From assembly GCA_029862745.1 (NCBI GenBank), contig JAOTWS010000009.1:1-55823 (forward strand): a DNA stretch of 55,823 bases, given 5' to 3'. The position numbers and the translations under genes are program-made. Each line of letters begins with the position of its first letter. The first letter of the stretch is position 1. This DNA comes from Nitrosopumilus sp. GTDB lineage: Archaea > Thermoproteota > Nitrososphaeria > Nitrososphaerales > Nitrosopumilaceae. Below are positions 8,893 to 18,038 of this stretch, piece after piece. The notes below the pieces were generated by a model. It ran no database searches. It saw only the letters and a program-made list of their open reading frames with translations, and had not been told where the DNA came from.

Positions 8893-9739
8893 TGCTCAAT
8901 GATGCTGCTGTAACCGTGTTCTTTAATAGCATTGCAACTGTCATGGGTCCGACTCCTCCTGGAACTGGTGTTGCAAATGATGCCTTTTGAATAATCTGAT
9001 CAAATTCTGAATCTCCAACCAATTTCTCATTGAATCTAGATATTGCAACATCAATAACTATTGCCCCCTCTTTTATCATTTCTGGAGTTAATGTGAATTT
9101 ATTTCTGTCTCCCACTGCAGTAATAATGATGTCTGCAGACTTGCACATCTCTTCTAAATTTTTAGTTTTAGAATGACATGTCAAAACTGTTGCATTTTTT
9201 TCAAGCAATAAATGATATAGTGGTTTTCCTACAAGATTGCTTCTGTTAATTAACACTATGTTTTTCCCCTCCAAATCAATTCCATGATATTCAAACATCT
9301 CCATCACCCCTGAAGGTGTACATGCAACTAGGACAGCTTTTTTCATTGCAAGCAAACCTACATTGTGTGGAGTCAGACCATCAACATCTTTTATTGGCGA
9401 AATTCTTGATGTGGTAGAAAATTCATCCAGTTGTTTTGGCAATGGAAGTTGAATGAGAATCCCATGAACTGAATTATCTGAATTCAGATCATCAATAATT
9501 TTGTTTAATTGTAACTGAGTGATATTTGCATCAAGTTTGTGATCTTTGGTTAGAATTCCTACTTCCTCACATGCCTTGTGTTTATTTCTAACATATGTGG
9601 CAGATGCTGGATTGTCTCCAATTAAGACCGTAGCCAAACATGGATTAATGCCTTGTATTTTGAGCTGATTTACCGCTTTTTTTATTCGGTCTTTGACTGA
9701 TTTTGCGATAACTGTACCATCGATTCTAATTCCAGTCAT
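8870..9739 (-). CDS. folD: methylenetetrahydrofolate dehydrogenase / methenyltetrahydrofolate cyclohydrolase
   Basis: A 289-residue bifunctional FolD interconverting methylene-, methenyl- and 10-formyl-THF. The substrate-site segment TYVRNKHKACEEVGI carries the catalytic Y-x3-K pair; ILIQLPLP, KDVDGLTPHNVG, the dinucleotide-binding NRSNLVGKPL and the C-terminal TPVPGGVGPMT are all present. First gene of a two-gene operon with the cyclo-ligase. It supplies formyl donors for purN nearby. Start MTGIRIDGTVIAKSVK at 9739. Confidence 0.96.
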   Translation of the reverse strand: MTGIRIDGTVIAKSVKDRIKKAVNQLKIQGINPCLATVLIGDNPASATYVRNKHKACEEVGILTKDHKLDANITQLQLNKIIDDLNSDNSVHGILIQLPLPKQLDEFSTTSRISPIKDVDGLTPHNVGLLAMKKAVLVACTPSGVMEMFEYHGIDLEGKNIVLINRSNLVGKPLYHLLLEKNATVLTCHSKTKNLEEMCKSADIIITAVGDRNKFTLTPEMIKEGAIVIDVAISRFNEKLVGDSEFDQIIQKASFATPVPGGVGPMTVAMLLKNTVTAASLSNEIGRQS

Positions 9740-9783
9740 AGGTTTTTTTTGATTTGTAGATATTTAATCCTTGGAATTTTTTA

Positions 9784-10116
9784 ATGAAAATCATAGAAAA
9801 GAAATTAAATGGTGTTTTTTATAGTCATGGTATGTTTGTAATGATGGCAGATATCCAACTCAAGGAAGGTGCAGAAGAAGGTTTCAAAGATTGGTTCTCT
9901 GAATCAAATAAAGTGTTATCAGGTTTTCCTGGATTTATATCTAGAAGATTTTTGAAATCAAATGACGGGAGTTACAGGATAATTGTCGAGCATGAAAGTA
10001 AAGAGACTTTTATCAAAATGCATCAAAGTCCTGAACATGAAAAGATTCATCCAAAAGGACATTCATTCATGAGTGCAGATCCTATAAGAAAAACATTTAC
10101 TGTAGCTGCTGAATAG
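9784..10116 (+). CDS. antibiotic biosynthesis monooxygenase (ABM) domain protein
   Basis: A 110-residue ferredoxin-fold protein. The segment ADIQLKEGAEEGFKDWF, then FPGFISRRFLKS and YRIIVEHESKETFIKMHQSPEH, follow the ABM/YgiN pattern of beta-alpha-beta-beta units. Such proteins are dimeric and include heme-degrading and quinol monooxygenases, but the substrate here cannot be told from sequence. ATG at 9784; a second in-frame ATG at 9832 is a possible shorter start. Divergent from folD, and one base separates its stop from the downstream cupin start. Confidence 0.8.
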   Translation: MKIIEKKLNGVFYSHGMFVMMADIQLKEGAEEGFKDWFSESNKVLSGFPGFISRRFLKSNDGSYRIIVEHESKETFIKMHQSPEHEKIHPKGHSFMSADPIRKTFTVAAE

Positions 10117-10117
10117 A

Positions 10118-10438
10118 TTGAAAATTGAGTTTAATCTAGACGATTATGTTAAAAAAATAAAAAATAAAAATTCATATTTTGATACTTTTGTCAATAGAGA
10201 TAGTCTTGCTGTAGGCGTGTTGGTTCTTCAGCCTGAAGAAAAAGATACACAGGAACCTCATCAAAGCGATGAAATGTATTATGTGATTTCAGGTAACGGG
10301 TATCTCAAAATCAAAGACAAAAATTATACTGTTTCTAAAGGGAAATTATTTTTTGTTGCAAAAGAAGTTCCACATTTTTTTCATGGAAATACCGTGGAAC
10401 TCAAAGTATTGTATTTCTTTGGAGGTCCTGATTCTTAA
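10118..10438 (+). CDS. small cupin domain protein
   Basis: A 106-residue single-domain cupin. The two cupin boxes are visible: EPHQSDEMYYVISGNGYL carries H, E and Y of motif 1, and VPHFFHGNTVELKVLYFFGG carries the His of motif 2. The TTG start at 10118 lies one base after the stop of the ABM gene, so the two are probably translated from one message. Cupins bind a divalent metal; the reaction is unknown. The 3' end overlaps purN (opposite strand) by 4 bp. Confidence 0.82.
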   Translation: MKIEFNLDDYVKKIKNKNSYFDTFVNRDSLAVGVLVLQPEEKDTQEPHQSDEMYYVISGNGYLKIKDKNYTVSKGKLFFVAKEVPHFFHGNTVELKVLYFFGGPDS

Positions 10439-11052
10439 CTGATAATAATCTGTCTACCTGAAACCTTAATCTTTTTTCTGGCAAACAGATTCACTGCTTC
10501 TGGATAAATTTGGTGTTCTTCTTTTAGAATTCTTTTTGATAGTGACTCTTCTGTATCATTTTCTTTAATTTTTACAACTGCCTGAATTATTATTGGCCCT
10601 GTATCCATTCCTGTATCTACAAAGTGAACCGTACATCCTGAATATTTTGCACCGTATTCTAGAGCTTGTTTTTGTGAGTTTAGTCCTGGAAATGCTGGCA
10701 ATAATGCTGGATGAATGTTCATAATTCTATTTTTGTATTTTTTGACAAATTCTGGAGTGATGATTCTCATAAATCCTGCAAGGCAAACAAGTCCATTTTT
10801 TGGAGTGACTCCATATTTTGATAGCACTGCCATCACTTTTTTATCATACTCTATCCTGCTTCCTGCAAATCCTTTACTCTCAACAATTTCTATGCTGACT
10901 CCAAGATTCTCTGCAATTTTTAGCCCTTTTGCATCAGGTTTGTTTGATATAACAACTACAGGTTTTATTGGAATTTTTTTTCTTTTGATTGATTTTAAAA
11001 TGGACTCCATGTTGCTCCCACGACCTGAGATTAAAATTCCTAAATTTAACAA
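10435..11052 (-). CDS. purN: phosphoribosylglycinamide formyltransferase
   Basis: GAR transformylase, third step of purine synthesis, using 10-formyl-THF. Diagnostic segments: LGILISGRGSNMESIL, the catalytic run GFMRIITPEFVKKYKNRIMNIHPALLPAFPG with N and H, and CTVHFVDTGMDTGPII with the catalytic Asp. At 205 residues it is of normal size. Its substrate comes from PurD and its formyl donor from FolD, both encoded within 4 kb. The start at 11052 begins directly with the conserved strand MLNLGILISGRGSN. Confidence 0.95.
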   Translation of the reverse strand: MLNLGILISGRGSNMESILKSIKRKKIPIKPVVVISNKPDAKGLKIAENLGVSIEIVESKGFAGSRIEYDKKVMAVLSKYGVTPKNGLVCLAGFMRIITPEFVKKYKNRIMNIHPALLPAFPGLNSQKQALEYGAKYSGCTVHFVDTGMDTGPIIIQAVVKIKENDTEESLSKRILKEEHQIYPEAVNLFARKKIKVSGRQIIIS

Positions 11053-11055
11053 CTA

Positions 11056-11486
11056 GTCAATGCTAGATCAAACCTGCATAAAGTCTATGCTAACCTTAGA
11101 TAAAATACTAGTAATTCCATAATGTGTCATGCAAAGATCGCATCTTCTATTCATTAATAGCATCTATAGCAAGAGATATTGTGTGTTCGTCTGTATAGCC
11201 TTGATGCATTTCTAAAATGTTTCAAATTATGTAATTATGACAGTTTTGCATCAATGGATCCCAATATTGCAGATAATGATTGAGGACTATATAATGGAAA
11301 AAAGACAGGGAAAATCCTGCAGACCATAAAATACCTAATATTTGGACTAGAGTTATTCTGTGATACTAACGATCTCATGGTAAGCTGGAATAAAATTAGA
11401 AGATTACTGCACATCAAAAAAGAAGATAGGTTTCAAGGCGTATTCTACTGAACAGAATAAAAAATACAGCCGGTTTAAGAAATAAT
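11056..11486. other. intergenic, no convincing gene
   Basis: A 430-bp AT-rich spacer. Reading frames on both strands are short and lack the composition of the surrounding genes; a 60-codon minus-strand frame at 11235-11417 looks like chance. I see no RNA gene or repeat. Confidence 0.5.
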
Positions 11487-11909
11487 CTATCTACTATCAG
11501 TTTTTGAATCTGTCTTGTTGCCTGTTTTTGAATCGGCGTTGTTATCTCTAACTCTTGTTGAAAACTCCTTCAAGAATTTATTATATGACTCCATCATGGA
11601 TAATCTCATATTCAGATATCTACTGAATAATTCATTTGATATGTCAATTTGTGATGCATAAAACTTGGAACCTATCTCCAAATAGTTATCTAACAACTTT
11701 ATTGATTTTTCATCCATCCCAAAGTTTCCAAATATCTTGTTTTCCAGGGTATAGTCAATATCAAAGATCTCCTCTAACAATTTCATATACTCCCTTGAAA
11801 AATCAGAAAAGGACTTTATCTGAAGGGGAATACGAGACTCTAATTTTTGCATTACTTTCATAGTATGTTTTTCCATCACTTCAGAGACTGATGGTTTTAT
11901 TTCAGACAA
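11487..11909 (-). CDS. helical protein, paralogue of the protein at 40950
   Basis: A 140-residue, almost wholly helical acidic protein without cysteines or membrane segment, ending in a low-complexity tail of Asn/Asp/Ser/Lys/Thr repeats (TGNKTDSKTDSR). It aligns over most of its length with the 144-residue product at 40950-41384: KLESRIPLQIKSFSDFSREY with KVESQVPVLFQNYSDIYTQY, and RYLNMRLSMMESYNKFL with QYTKMRMEMIKSFDTYM. Such single-domain helical proteins resemble phasins and PhaE-like subunits of polyhydroxyalkanoate granules, but no PHA synthase is in the window, so this stays a suggestion. Confidence 0.7.
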   Translation of the reverse strand: MSEIKPSVSEVMEKHTMKVMQKLESRIPLQIKSFSDFSREYMKLLEEIFDIDYTLENKIFGNFGMDEKSIKLLDNYLEIGSKFYASQIDISNELFSRYLNMRLSMMESYNKFLKEFSTRVRDNNADSKTGNKTDSKTDSR

Positions 11910-12114
11910 TACGTCTAAGAATGCTCTTCACACATTTTAACTTGTATTGGTGTAAAGTCATTTTTTGTAGAAAATTCTTGAGATAATTCATGATGGTTTT
12001 ATTATTACTATTTATACACATCATTGTCCAAATGCAATGATTGCAGCAGATGGAAAATGCATATACATCTGTAATATGTTTTCTGCCTTTTTATTATAAT
12101 AATAATCCCATTCC

Positions 12115-12282
12115 ATGAAGATAAAATATCCTGGTTACTCTCGCAGATTTTTACTCGCAGAAGATGAAATTCTTTTTAATTATGACATTGACTATGAACA
12201 TGATAAACGATTTGTTTTGGCGAGATTGCAAATTCTCAAGTTAGTATGGAATAATGATGCATCCACAACGGATAACACATGA
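12115..12282 (+). CDS. small hypothetical protein (55 aa)
   Basis: ATG at 12115 opens a 55-codon frame with a plausible mixed-charge product starting MKIKYPGYSRRFLLAEDEIL. An AT-rich TATA-like stretch (TTTTTATTATAATAA) precedes it by about 15-25 bp, compatible with a short leader. No motif recognised. Supported only by codon composition and position. Confidence 0.4.
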   Translation: MKIKYPGYSRRFLLAEDEILFNYDIDYEHDKRFVLARLQILKLVWNNDASTTDNT

Positions 12283-12395
12283 ATGGAATTCTGTTTATCT
12301 CTTTTGTGTGTTACTGGCATAACATATCATAATATGTTTTACCATCTTCCCAGAATAATTATTAGAAAGTGATTGCGTTGAATTCTAAACATTCT

Positions 12396-12836
12396 CTAGT
12401 ATTTTTCAGTGCAGGTATTGTCTTTTACTTCATTATGTAGTTCTTTGAGCATAGATATCAACAATTCAACTTCATGTTTCTCTAAATTCTCAATATTGTT
12501 TATTTTTTTAATGATCAAAGACTTTGTAGAATCCTCCACTGTTTCCTGTTTTTTTAGTCTTGAGCCGACAAGTCTGGCTCCTAATGCCGAGATAAAAGTA
12601 CCTATTATAGAAATACCGACAAACATCAATGCGATTCCCATCAGCCTTCCGGCGTCGGTAATTGGAACAACATCCCCATATCCTACAGTAGTTACTGTAG
12701 CTGAAACCCACCAAAACGCATCTATTAGATTAGTAATTTGAGCATCTTCGTGAGTAGATTCAATAAAATAAATTCCAATACCACTGCTACTAACAACCAA
12801 TATAGAAATTACTAATAGATAGATTAGTAGTCTCAA
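12396..12836 (-). CDS. two-helix potassium channel
   Basis: A 146-residue membrane protein with a first helix (LLIYLLVISILVVSSSGIGI), a pore helix and the K+ selectivity filter TTVGYGD at residues 49-55, then a second helix (GIALMFVGISIIGTFISALG) and a charged coiled-coil-like cytoplasmic tail. This is the KcsA-type pore module. The start is TTG at 12836; the frame extends only nine codons further to a stop. The run RLLIYL at the start resembles the S4-S5 end of voltage-gated channels, so it may descend from a longer channel. Confidence 0.85.
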   Translation of the reverse strand: MRLLIYLLVISILVVSSSGIGIYFIESTHEDAQITNLIDAFWWVSATVTTVGYGDVVPITDAGRLMGIALMFVGISIIGTFISALGARLVGSRLKKQETVEDSTKSLIIKKINNIENLEKHEVELLISMLKELHNEVKDNTCTEKY

Positions 12837-12839
12837 TAG

Positions 12840-13196
12840 AAATACTGGACAAATAAGATACTAAAAACTAAAATATGATTTTCAAAAGAGAGAACCTCCT
12901 TGTTTTTTATTATATAATAGTTATAGACAAAACGCTTGTAAGATAATACTCAATATAGTTTTTACTTTTCTTTCCAATTAGAAATGCATGAAGAACTAAA
13001 ACTTTTCTGATATGTATTAATCGAATTACTTGCAGTAAGGATTTCTATCTTCACAAGTTTCAATATCTTTTTCATGTGTCTCCTGATTTGACTGGTCTGG
13101 CTCAGTGATACCAGTACCATGATATCATCATTTCAATTTTCTTTTAAGCAATCATAGTGATTTTCAAAATTAGTTCTAGCACCTTTAAACTGAATA
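12840..13196. other. spacer with a possible C-terminal gene remnant
   Basis: A 350-bp AT-rich stretch. On the minus strand at about 13028-13120 a short open frame without a start codon reads ITEPDQSNQETHEKDIETCE and ends NPYCK-stop; it could be the tail of a lost gene, but it is too short to identify. Confidence 0.3.
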
Positions 13197-14020
13197 TTGG
13201 CAATGCATTTAATTTTCTATTTCTTATACATACGCTGCTTGGAAATCATAGAGTTTGTCAAAAACCTAGATCTTGTCTTTTTGGCAGTTTTAGGAGGGCT
13301 TTTTCTTGCAGCCATGAATGTTCTAGGGGCGACAAGTGTTTTTCTTGTAAAAAACATCTCTTCTCAAATCATCAATGCATCTTTGGGCCTTGCTGCGGGG
13401 GTGATACTAGCTGCAAGTTTCACTAGTTTAATTATTCCTGCTACAGAAATGAGTGGAATTTTACCTGTATCTATCGGACTTGGATTGGGCGGATTTTTCA
13501 TTTTTCTAGGTGACAAATGGATTGGAAAACTTGGAATTCATAGTTATAGTCCGACTCATAAAATTTCTACACGACGAATGCGTGGAATCATGTTGTTTGT
13601 TTTTGCTATTACCAACCCTTCTGGAAGATTATGCTTGGCAGTTGGCGTAGGATTTGGTGCTGAAAACATTGCAAATGCATTGGTGTTAATGTTTGCCATA
13701 GGAATTCAAAACATACCTGAAGGGATGGCAGTAAGTTTTTCTCTCTTATCCACAGAAAAATATTCCAGAAAAAAATCTTTTTTTATGGTTTTTTATCTGG
13801 AGGTGTTGAAATACCTCTGACTCTTATAGGTGCATTTTGGGTATCTACATTTACAGCGGTACTCCCATATGCAATGGGTTTTGCAGCAGGTGCAATGGTG
13901 TTTGTAATAGCACATGAAATAATTCCTGAATCACAAAAAGAAAAAACAAATTCATTGCCCACTATCATGTTGATGGTAGGTTTGATCATAATGCTTATTC
14001 TTGATGTTTCCTTAGGTTAA
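13197..14020 (+). pseudogene. ZIP-family (GufA-type) metal transporter, frameshifted
   Basis: The first frame (to 13820) gives a membrane protein with GLFLAAMNVLGATSVFL, AAGVILAASFTSLIIPA and the GufA-ZIP segment FAIGIQNIPEGMAVSFSLL. At a T-run near 13787 (ATGGTTTTTTATCTGG) the frame breaks; one frame over, the protein continues as SGGVEIPLTLIGAFW, LPYAMGFAAGAMVFVIAHE and ends with a last helix at 14020. Besides this one-base loss, the first metal motif, normally HNFPEGLAVG, reads TNPSGRLCLAVG here, so an essential metal site is also gone. Two independent lesions argue for real decay. ZIP proteins import Zn/Fe. The true start may be the TTG near 13239. Confidence 0.8.
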
Positions 14021-14195
14021 AACTTACAAATGTATGCAATCTATTATTTCCAGATACATGTATTTCTAGTGGAGAGTGGATTAGATTAACAAAAATAATG
14101 TGTTAGTATTGATGAGATAATACTTGTAATGTCTGATTTTTATTTATTATTTTGATCCGCTAATACAATATCTCAGCATAATTCATAAATGAAAT

Positions 14196-15089
14196 TCAAA
14201 TTTTTCCATGATCTGCTATGACATTAACAATATCTGATTTTGTTATTATTCCTATCAATTTTTTACCTCGTATTACAGGAAGACCGCTAATTCCATGCCT
14301 AATCATCAAAATTGCGGCCAGATACACCATATCATCTGGAGAAACAAAAAATGGGTTTTTTGTCATAATGTCTTTTGCTAAAAATGTAAGTAAATAGCTC
14401 AAATTGTTTACATTGAATTCATTAATTTTAGAGTTCCAAAATATTTCAGCTCTTTCCGCAGGACCCGTAAACTCTTTGTATACATCAAAAGTCTTTGCAG
14501 GAACAAAGTCTCGATAAGTAATAATCCCTACGGGGATTTTATTTTTTGATACGATCAATCTTCGGATGTTGTTATTTAGAAGAACACTTTGAACTTCAAA
14601 AATTGAGTCATTGGGAGATACTGTGATTACTTTTTTTGTCATGATTTTTGATATTGGTAATCTTGCAGTACTTATCATAAGAAAAGTGGAAACAAGATCT
14701 GTTTTTGTAATGATGCCTACTAGTTTATTTTTATGACTCTTTACGATAACTGAACTAATACAGTGCTTTTTCATCAATTTTGCACAATCATAAATTGAGT
14801 CATCAGGGTATACGGTAACCAAATCTTTTGACATTATGTCTAGAGCAAGAATTTTTGTAATGGGTTTCCCATTGAAAACTGAAATACTTTTTACAATATC
14901 TTTTTCAGTAATAATCCCTATTGGTTTTTCATTAAATTTAACAATCAATCTTCCAATTCTATGTCGTATCAAAATATCTTTTGCATCTAATATGTTGGTA
15001 TTTGGAGTAATTGAAATAGGCTGTTTGATAATTGATTTTAGGTCTATGGGAGCATTTATTAAAAATTTTGGTTGTCTTTTACGTTTCAT
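14196..15089 (-). CDS. protein with four CBS domains
   Basis: A 297-residue soluble protein made of four CBS motifs in tandem (two Bateman modules). Repeated units read IGRLIVKFNEKPIGIITEKDI, ISSVIVKSHKNKLVGIITKTDL, IRRLIVSKNKIPVGIITYRDF and ISGLPVIRGKKLIGIITKSDI, each ending in the GIIT-x-x-D signature. CBS pairs bind adenine nucleotides and act as energy sensors. No catalytic domain is attached, so the partner is unknown. Thirteen bases separate it from an upstream basic protein gene on the same strand. Confidence 0.92.
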   Translation of the reverse strand: MKRKRQPKFLINAPIDLKSIIKQPISITPNTNILDAKDILIRHRIGRLIVKFNEKPIGIITEKDIVKSISVFNGKPITKILALDIMSKDLVTVYPDDSIYDCAKLMKKHCISSVIVKSHKNKLVGIITKTDLVSTFLMISTARLPISKIMTKKVITVSPNDSIFEVQSVLLNNNIRRLIVSKNKIPVGIITYRDFVPAKTFDVYKEFTGPAERAEIFWNSKINEFNVNNLSYLLTFLAKDIMTKNPFFVSPDDMVYLAAILMIRHGISGLPVIRGKKLIGIITKSDIVNVIADHGKI

Positions 15090-15102
15090 CGCAATTCATT
15101 AT

Positions 15103-15300
15103 TTATCTAACTGAAACTCGCTTTTTAGGACTTTTTCGTGCAGGTCTATCAGGTTTTTCTTCTTTTAGTTTTGATTTATCTGTAGATATGCTAACACCTT
15201 TTTTTTGTCCTTTTCGTCTAACATCGTTTCTAATTTTTTCATCTTTTTTTAATTTTTCCAATTCTTCTGAATTTATTTTACGGGTTATGTTGGAAGTCAT
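15103..15300 (-). CDS. small basic protein, unknown
   Basis: 65 residues, very rich in Lys/Arg (EKLKKDEKIRNDVRRKGQKK, then RPARKSPKKRVSVR at the end), predicted disordered or helical; the charge suggests nucleic-acid binding but no motif supports it. It ends 13 bp before the CBS gene and is probably the first gene of that unit. Confidence 0.6.
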   Translation of the reverse strand: MTSNITRKINSEELEKLKKDEKIRNDVRRKGQKKGVSISTDKSKLKEEKPDRPARKSPKKRVSVR

Positions 15301-15397
15301 GTTTATGTATAGTTAATCTATGTATTTAATCTGATTTTCAATTTCATTTTTGAGAATCTTGATTGGAGTTTAACTGCTAAAACCATCTCTTAAAATC

Positions 15398-15514
15398 ATG
15401 GGTGATTCTTGCAATTGTGGTTCTTGTGGTCATGAAAAAATTGAAGAATGTTATACAAAACAATGTGCATGTTGTTTAACTGATCATCAAGGTGCATTTG
15501 CAAAAAATAGATAA
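15398..15514 (+). CDS. tiny Cys-rich protein (38 aa)
   Basis: ATG at 15398, 38 codons. It carries seven cysteines and two histidines arranged as CNCGSCGH, then C, then CACC and DH: a dense metal-binding pattern (zinc or Fe-S). Only 38 residues, yet the cysteine spacing is hard to explain by chance. Several equally small Cys-rich proteins occur elsewhere in the window (19316, 41583, 50045, 50319). Function unknown. Confidence 0.65.
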   Translation: MGDSCNCGSCGHEKIEECYTKQCACCLTDHQGAFAKNR

Positions 15515-15814
15515 TGTATCATAAATTGTTAATGAATAAACTCTGTCTTAGAAATGTTATTAAAATAACCAATCAACTACTAGCCCTATTGTTCATTAAA
15601 CATCATATTTCCAAACATTGCTTTTCATCATTTTTATAATTAAAAGAAAATCTTTGTTACCACCAGTGAAAAATAGATATCATGATTATATTTCATAATG
15701 TGTAAGGAGAACCATGACGTATTATGTTTAGTATTGAATAAAAAATTCTTTACGAAAAAACAAAGGATATGATAAGAATAGGAGACGGCATTATGCAGAA
15801 TTTACGAACATATA
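15515..15814. other. intergenic, nothing identified
   Basis: 300 bp of AT-rich sequence with stops in all frames and no RNA-like or repeat structure that I can see. Confidence 0.5.
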
Positions 15815-16810
15815 CTATCTCCTTTTAGTCTCCCCCATTATGTCGCCTACTATTTCTTCAATGAGATCTTCTATTGTTATTATTCCTTCAAGTTTTTCTT
15901 CATTATTCAGTACCACTGCCATGTGGGAGTCTTTTTTCTTGAGTTCGATGAGGAGATCACTGATTTTATCACTTGAATAAACAAAAAAGGGTTTTCGGGC
16001 AATTGTGCTTAATCTAGTTTTATGAAATTCTTTTTCAGGTAGTTTTGCAATATCCCAAATGTGTAATATTCCTACAATGTTTTCAGGTATTTTTGTAAAA
16101 ACAGGAATGCGAGAAAATCCTTTTTCTTCAATTTTAGATATGACTTCAGATAGAATCTTTTTGCTGTCAAGCGAAAATATCTCTCTTTTTGGAGTCATTA
16201 CATTTTGAATTGACGTATCATCAAATTTCAGTGCATTGTGTACTAGATTACGCTCTTCTTTTTCTAGAGTTTTTTCCGTATATCCTTGATCAATGACTTC
16301 TTTGATTTCTTCTTCTGTGATTGGTTTTAGATGAGGATAATCTCCAGATAATTTCATTATAGTTTTAGTAATGTGTTCTAGAAATATTACAAAGGGATAC
16401 ATCATATAGGTAAAGCCAAGCAACACCTTACTGAATCGCAGAGAGATTTTTTCGGGATTAACATTACAGTATGTTTTAGGTAGTATTTCTCCAAATATCA
16501 AAATTACAAATGTCATTATCCCGATTATAATTCCCACACCTTGACTTCCAAGTAACTTTATTGCAACATCTGCAGCTAGAACCGAAGATGCTACATTGAC
16601 TAGGGTATTGCCAAGATTTACACTTGAGGTCATCATACTGGGATTCATCTTTAACTTGTAGAGCGGAGAAGAACCTGGAACTTGTTGTCGGTATAATCTA
16701 ATCACTTTGGAGCGCCTTACTCCTACTATGGCAATCTCCAATCCGCTAAAAAGTGCATAAAGTCCTATGAGAATTACTATGGAGATAATTTCAATTTCAA
16801 CGTATTCCAA
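15815..16810 (-). CDS. CNNM/CorC-type membrane protein with CBS pair
   Basis: A 331-residue protein with an N-terminal DUF21 (CNNM) membrane domain: helices at about 5-25, 60-85, 90-110 and 130-150, with the conserved SGLEIAIVGVRRSKV after helix 1. A CBS pair follows (VMTPKREIFSLDS, then GFSRIPVF..IVGILHIWDI and HMAVVLNNEEKLEGIITIEDLIEEIVGDI). Family members are Mg2+ transporters or efflux regulators. The C-terminal CorC/HlyC domain is missing, which is common in archaea. No lesion. Confidence 0.92.
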   Translation of the reverse strand: MEYVEIEIISIVILIGLYALFSGLEIAIVGVRRSKVIRLYRQQVPGSSPLYKLKMNPSMMTSSVNLGNTLVNVASSVLAADVAIKLLGSQGVGIIIGIMTFVILIFGEILPKTYCNVNPEKISLRFSKVLLGFTYMMYPFVIFLEHITKTIMKLSGDYPHLKPITEEEIKEVIDQGYTEKTLEKEERNLVHNALKFDDTSIQNVMTPKREIFSLDSKKILSEVISKIEEKGFSRIPVFTKIPENIVGILHIWDIAKLPEKEFHKTRLSTIARKPFFVYSSDKISDLLIELKKKDSHMAVVLNNEEKLEGIITIEDLIEEIVGDIMGETKRR

Positions 16811-17028
16811 CTATGAGATGATGATTTTCTGATAAATTAAATGATGCTTAGAATACTAAATTTGAAAACAATCAAGAAATATCTGCATAGAATTTATTTT
16901 ACTGAAACAGAGATTGTCATCGAAAAATACAATGTGCAAAAGTAACTCTATTTTCCTAACCTCTCAAATACATATACCAAGCATTCCTTGCTTGAATGAA
17001 TACAATAAATTAATTTTCAAAAGGAGAT

Positions 17029-17252
17029 TTACATAAAAGGATTTAGCAAATTGTTTGTAGACGTCACCCCAAACTGTTCTGGAAACCTATCAAATATCTC
17101 CTTTGTATGTTTTTGATCTCGATTTTTACTGCTTACACATACATTGATTGAGAGCCTGCGGCAGATTCTGGAAAGTTTGAAAATATGATTCCTACCAAAA
17201 ATAGAATACTTGCCGCGCCATATATTGTAGATACTCCCAGTATAATATTCCA
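17029..17252 (-). pseudogene. remnant of a membrane protein, possibly ZIP-like
   Basis: On the minus strand one frame reads a hydrophobic helix and a Pro-Glu motif (AASILFLVGIIFSNFPESAA, then GSQSMYV-stop), and a neighbouring frame continues SSKNRDQKHTKEIF. The S-N-x-P-E segment after a hydrophobic run is what ZIP transporters show, but the match is short. The fragment begins exactly where the thermosome copy (17253) begins, so its upstream part has been lost or replaced. Identification is tentative. Confidence 0.4.
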
Positions 17253-17506
17253 GAATGAATCCTATTGATACTATTACACAATTGAGATCAAAACAAAGTA
17301 ATGGTGAAAAACATACCGGTGTTGATGTAATTAATGGAACTGTTGCAGATTTTGAGAAACTGAAAATTATGGAACCAGTCAAGGTCAAAGAGCAAATAAT
17401 AAAAGCAGCTACTGAGACTGCAAACATGATATTACGAATTGATAATATAGTTGCATCATCATCAAGAGGCTCTGCAATGCCACCATCGCCAGGGGGAATG
17501 CCTGGA
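17253..17506 (+). repeat. 254-bp inverted copy of the thermosome 3' end
   Basis: By eye, bases 17253-17506 are the reverse complement of 31229-31482 without a mismatch, covering the last ~85 codons of the thermosome gene except the final MDME. The copy starts at GAATGAATCC (so an [14 protein letters not shown], opens its frame) and ends at CCTGGA. It has no ATP-binding part and runs into unrelated sequence, giving a chimeric 142-codon frame to 17683 that I regard as a gene fragment, not a functional chaperonin. The unrelated stretch 17507-17606 (RLQVYDLKLSNGAKRIQLEN) faintly resembles transposase helix-turn-helix text. Confidence 0.9.
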
Positions 17507-17606
17507 CTATGTATGGCGGTAAATAGATTACAAGTCTATGACCTGAAGTTAAGCAATGGTGCAAAGAGGATTCAACTTGAAAACATGTTATTAAAAAAAG
17601 GACCAT

Positions 17607-18038
17607 CTATTTTACAACCAACACTGGAACCTTTGAATTATTTACTATTCCATGTGCAACACTTCCAACATAGTTTGCTTTAGGTGATCCTAATCCTCTT
17701 GAACCAATAACTATGACATCAAATTTACTCTTGCTGGCAAATCCTACTATCGTATCTACGACATTTTTTGAGGAAGCAATTTTTTCATGAAATTCTATTC
17801 CGTGACGAGCTGCGCTAGTTTTGGCAAATTCTATGAATTTTTTTCCCTGTTTACTTAGTTGTGCACGGTATGATTTTATGTTTATTTCATATGATGGTGG
17901 AAATTCTGGCAATACATGAATTCCTGTGATTATTCCTTGTGATTGTCTTGCAAGAGATATGGCCTGATTTAATCCACGTATAGAGTTTGCAGAGCCATCT
18001 ATCCCAACAAGTATTTTTTTGTATCTATTTTGAAGCAT
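17607..18038 (-). CDS. universal stress protein (UspA family)
   Basis: A 143-residue single USP domain: N-terminal strand KKILVGIDGSANSIRGLNQA, central DVIVIGSRGLG and the ATP-loop remainder VGSVAHGIVNNSKVPVLVVK, i.e. the G-x2-G-x9-G(S/T) nucleotide-binding pattern. Such proteins are dimeric, cytosolic and stress-linked. Start ATG 18038. One of two intact USP genes here; broken relatives lie at 24515 and 30393. Confidence 0.93.
   Translation of the reverse strand: MLQNRYKKILVGIDGSANSIRGLNQAISLARQSQGIITGIHVLPEFPPSYEINIKSYRAQLSKQGKKFIEFAKTSAARHGIEFHEKIASSKNVVDTIVGFASKSKFDVIVIGSRGLGSPKANYVGSVAHGIVNNSKVPVLVVK

Noticed and set aside
12508-12714. ORF antisense/shifted within the K+ channel gene
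   Set aside because: Overlaps the clear TVGYGD-containing frame; composition is that of a shadow frame.
17255-17683. 142-codon ORF starting in the thermosome copy as a real protein
   Set aside because: The first 84 codons are a perfect copy of the thermosome tail and the rest overlaps the USP gene antisense; no start signal or conserved continuation.
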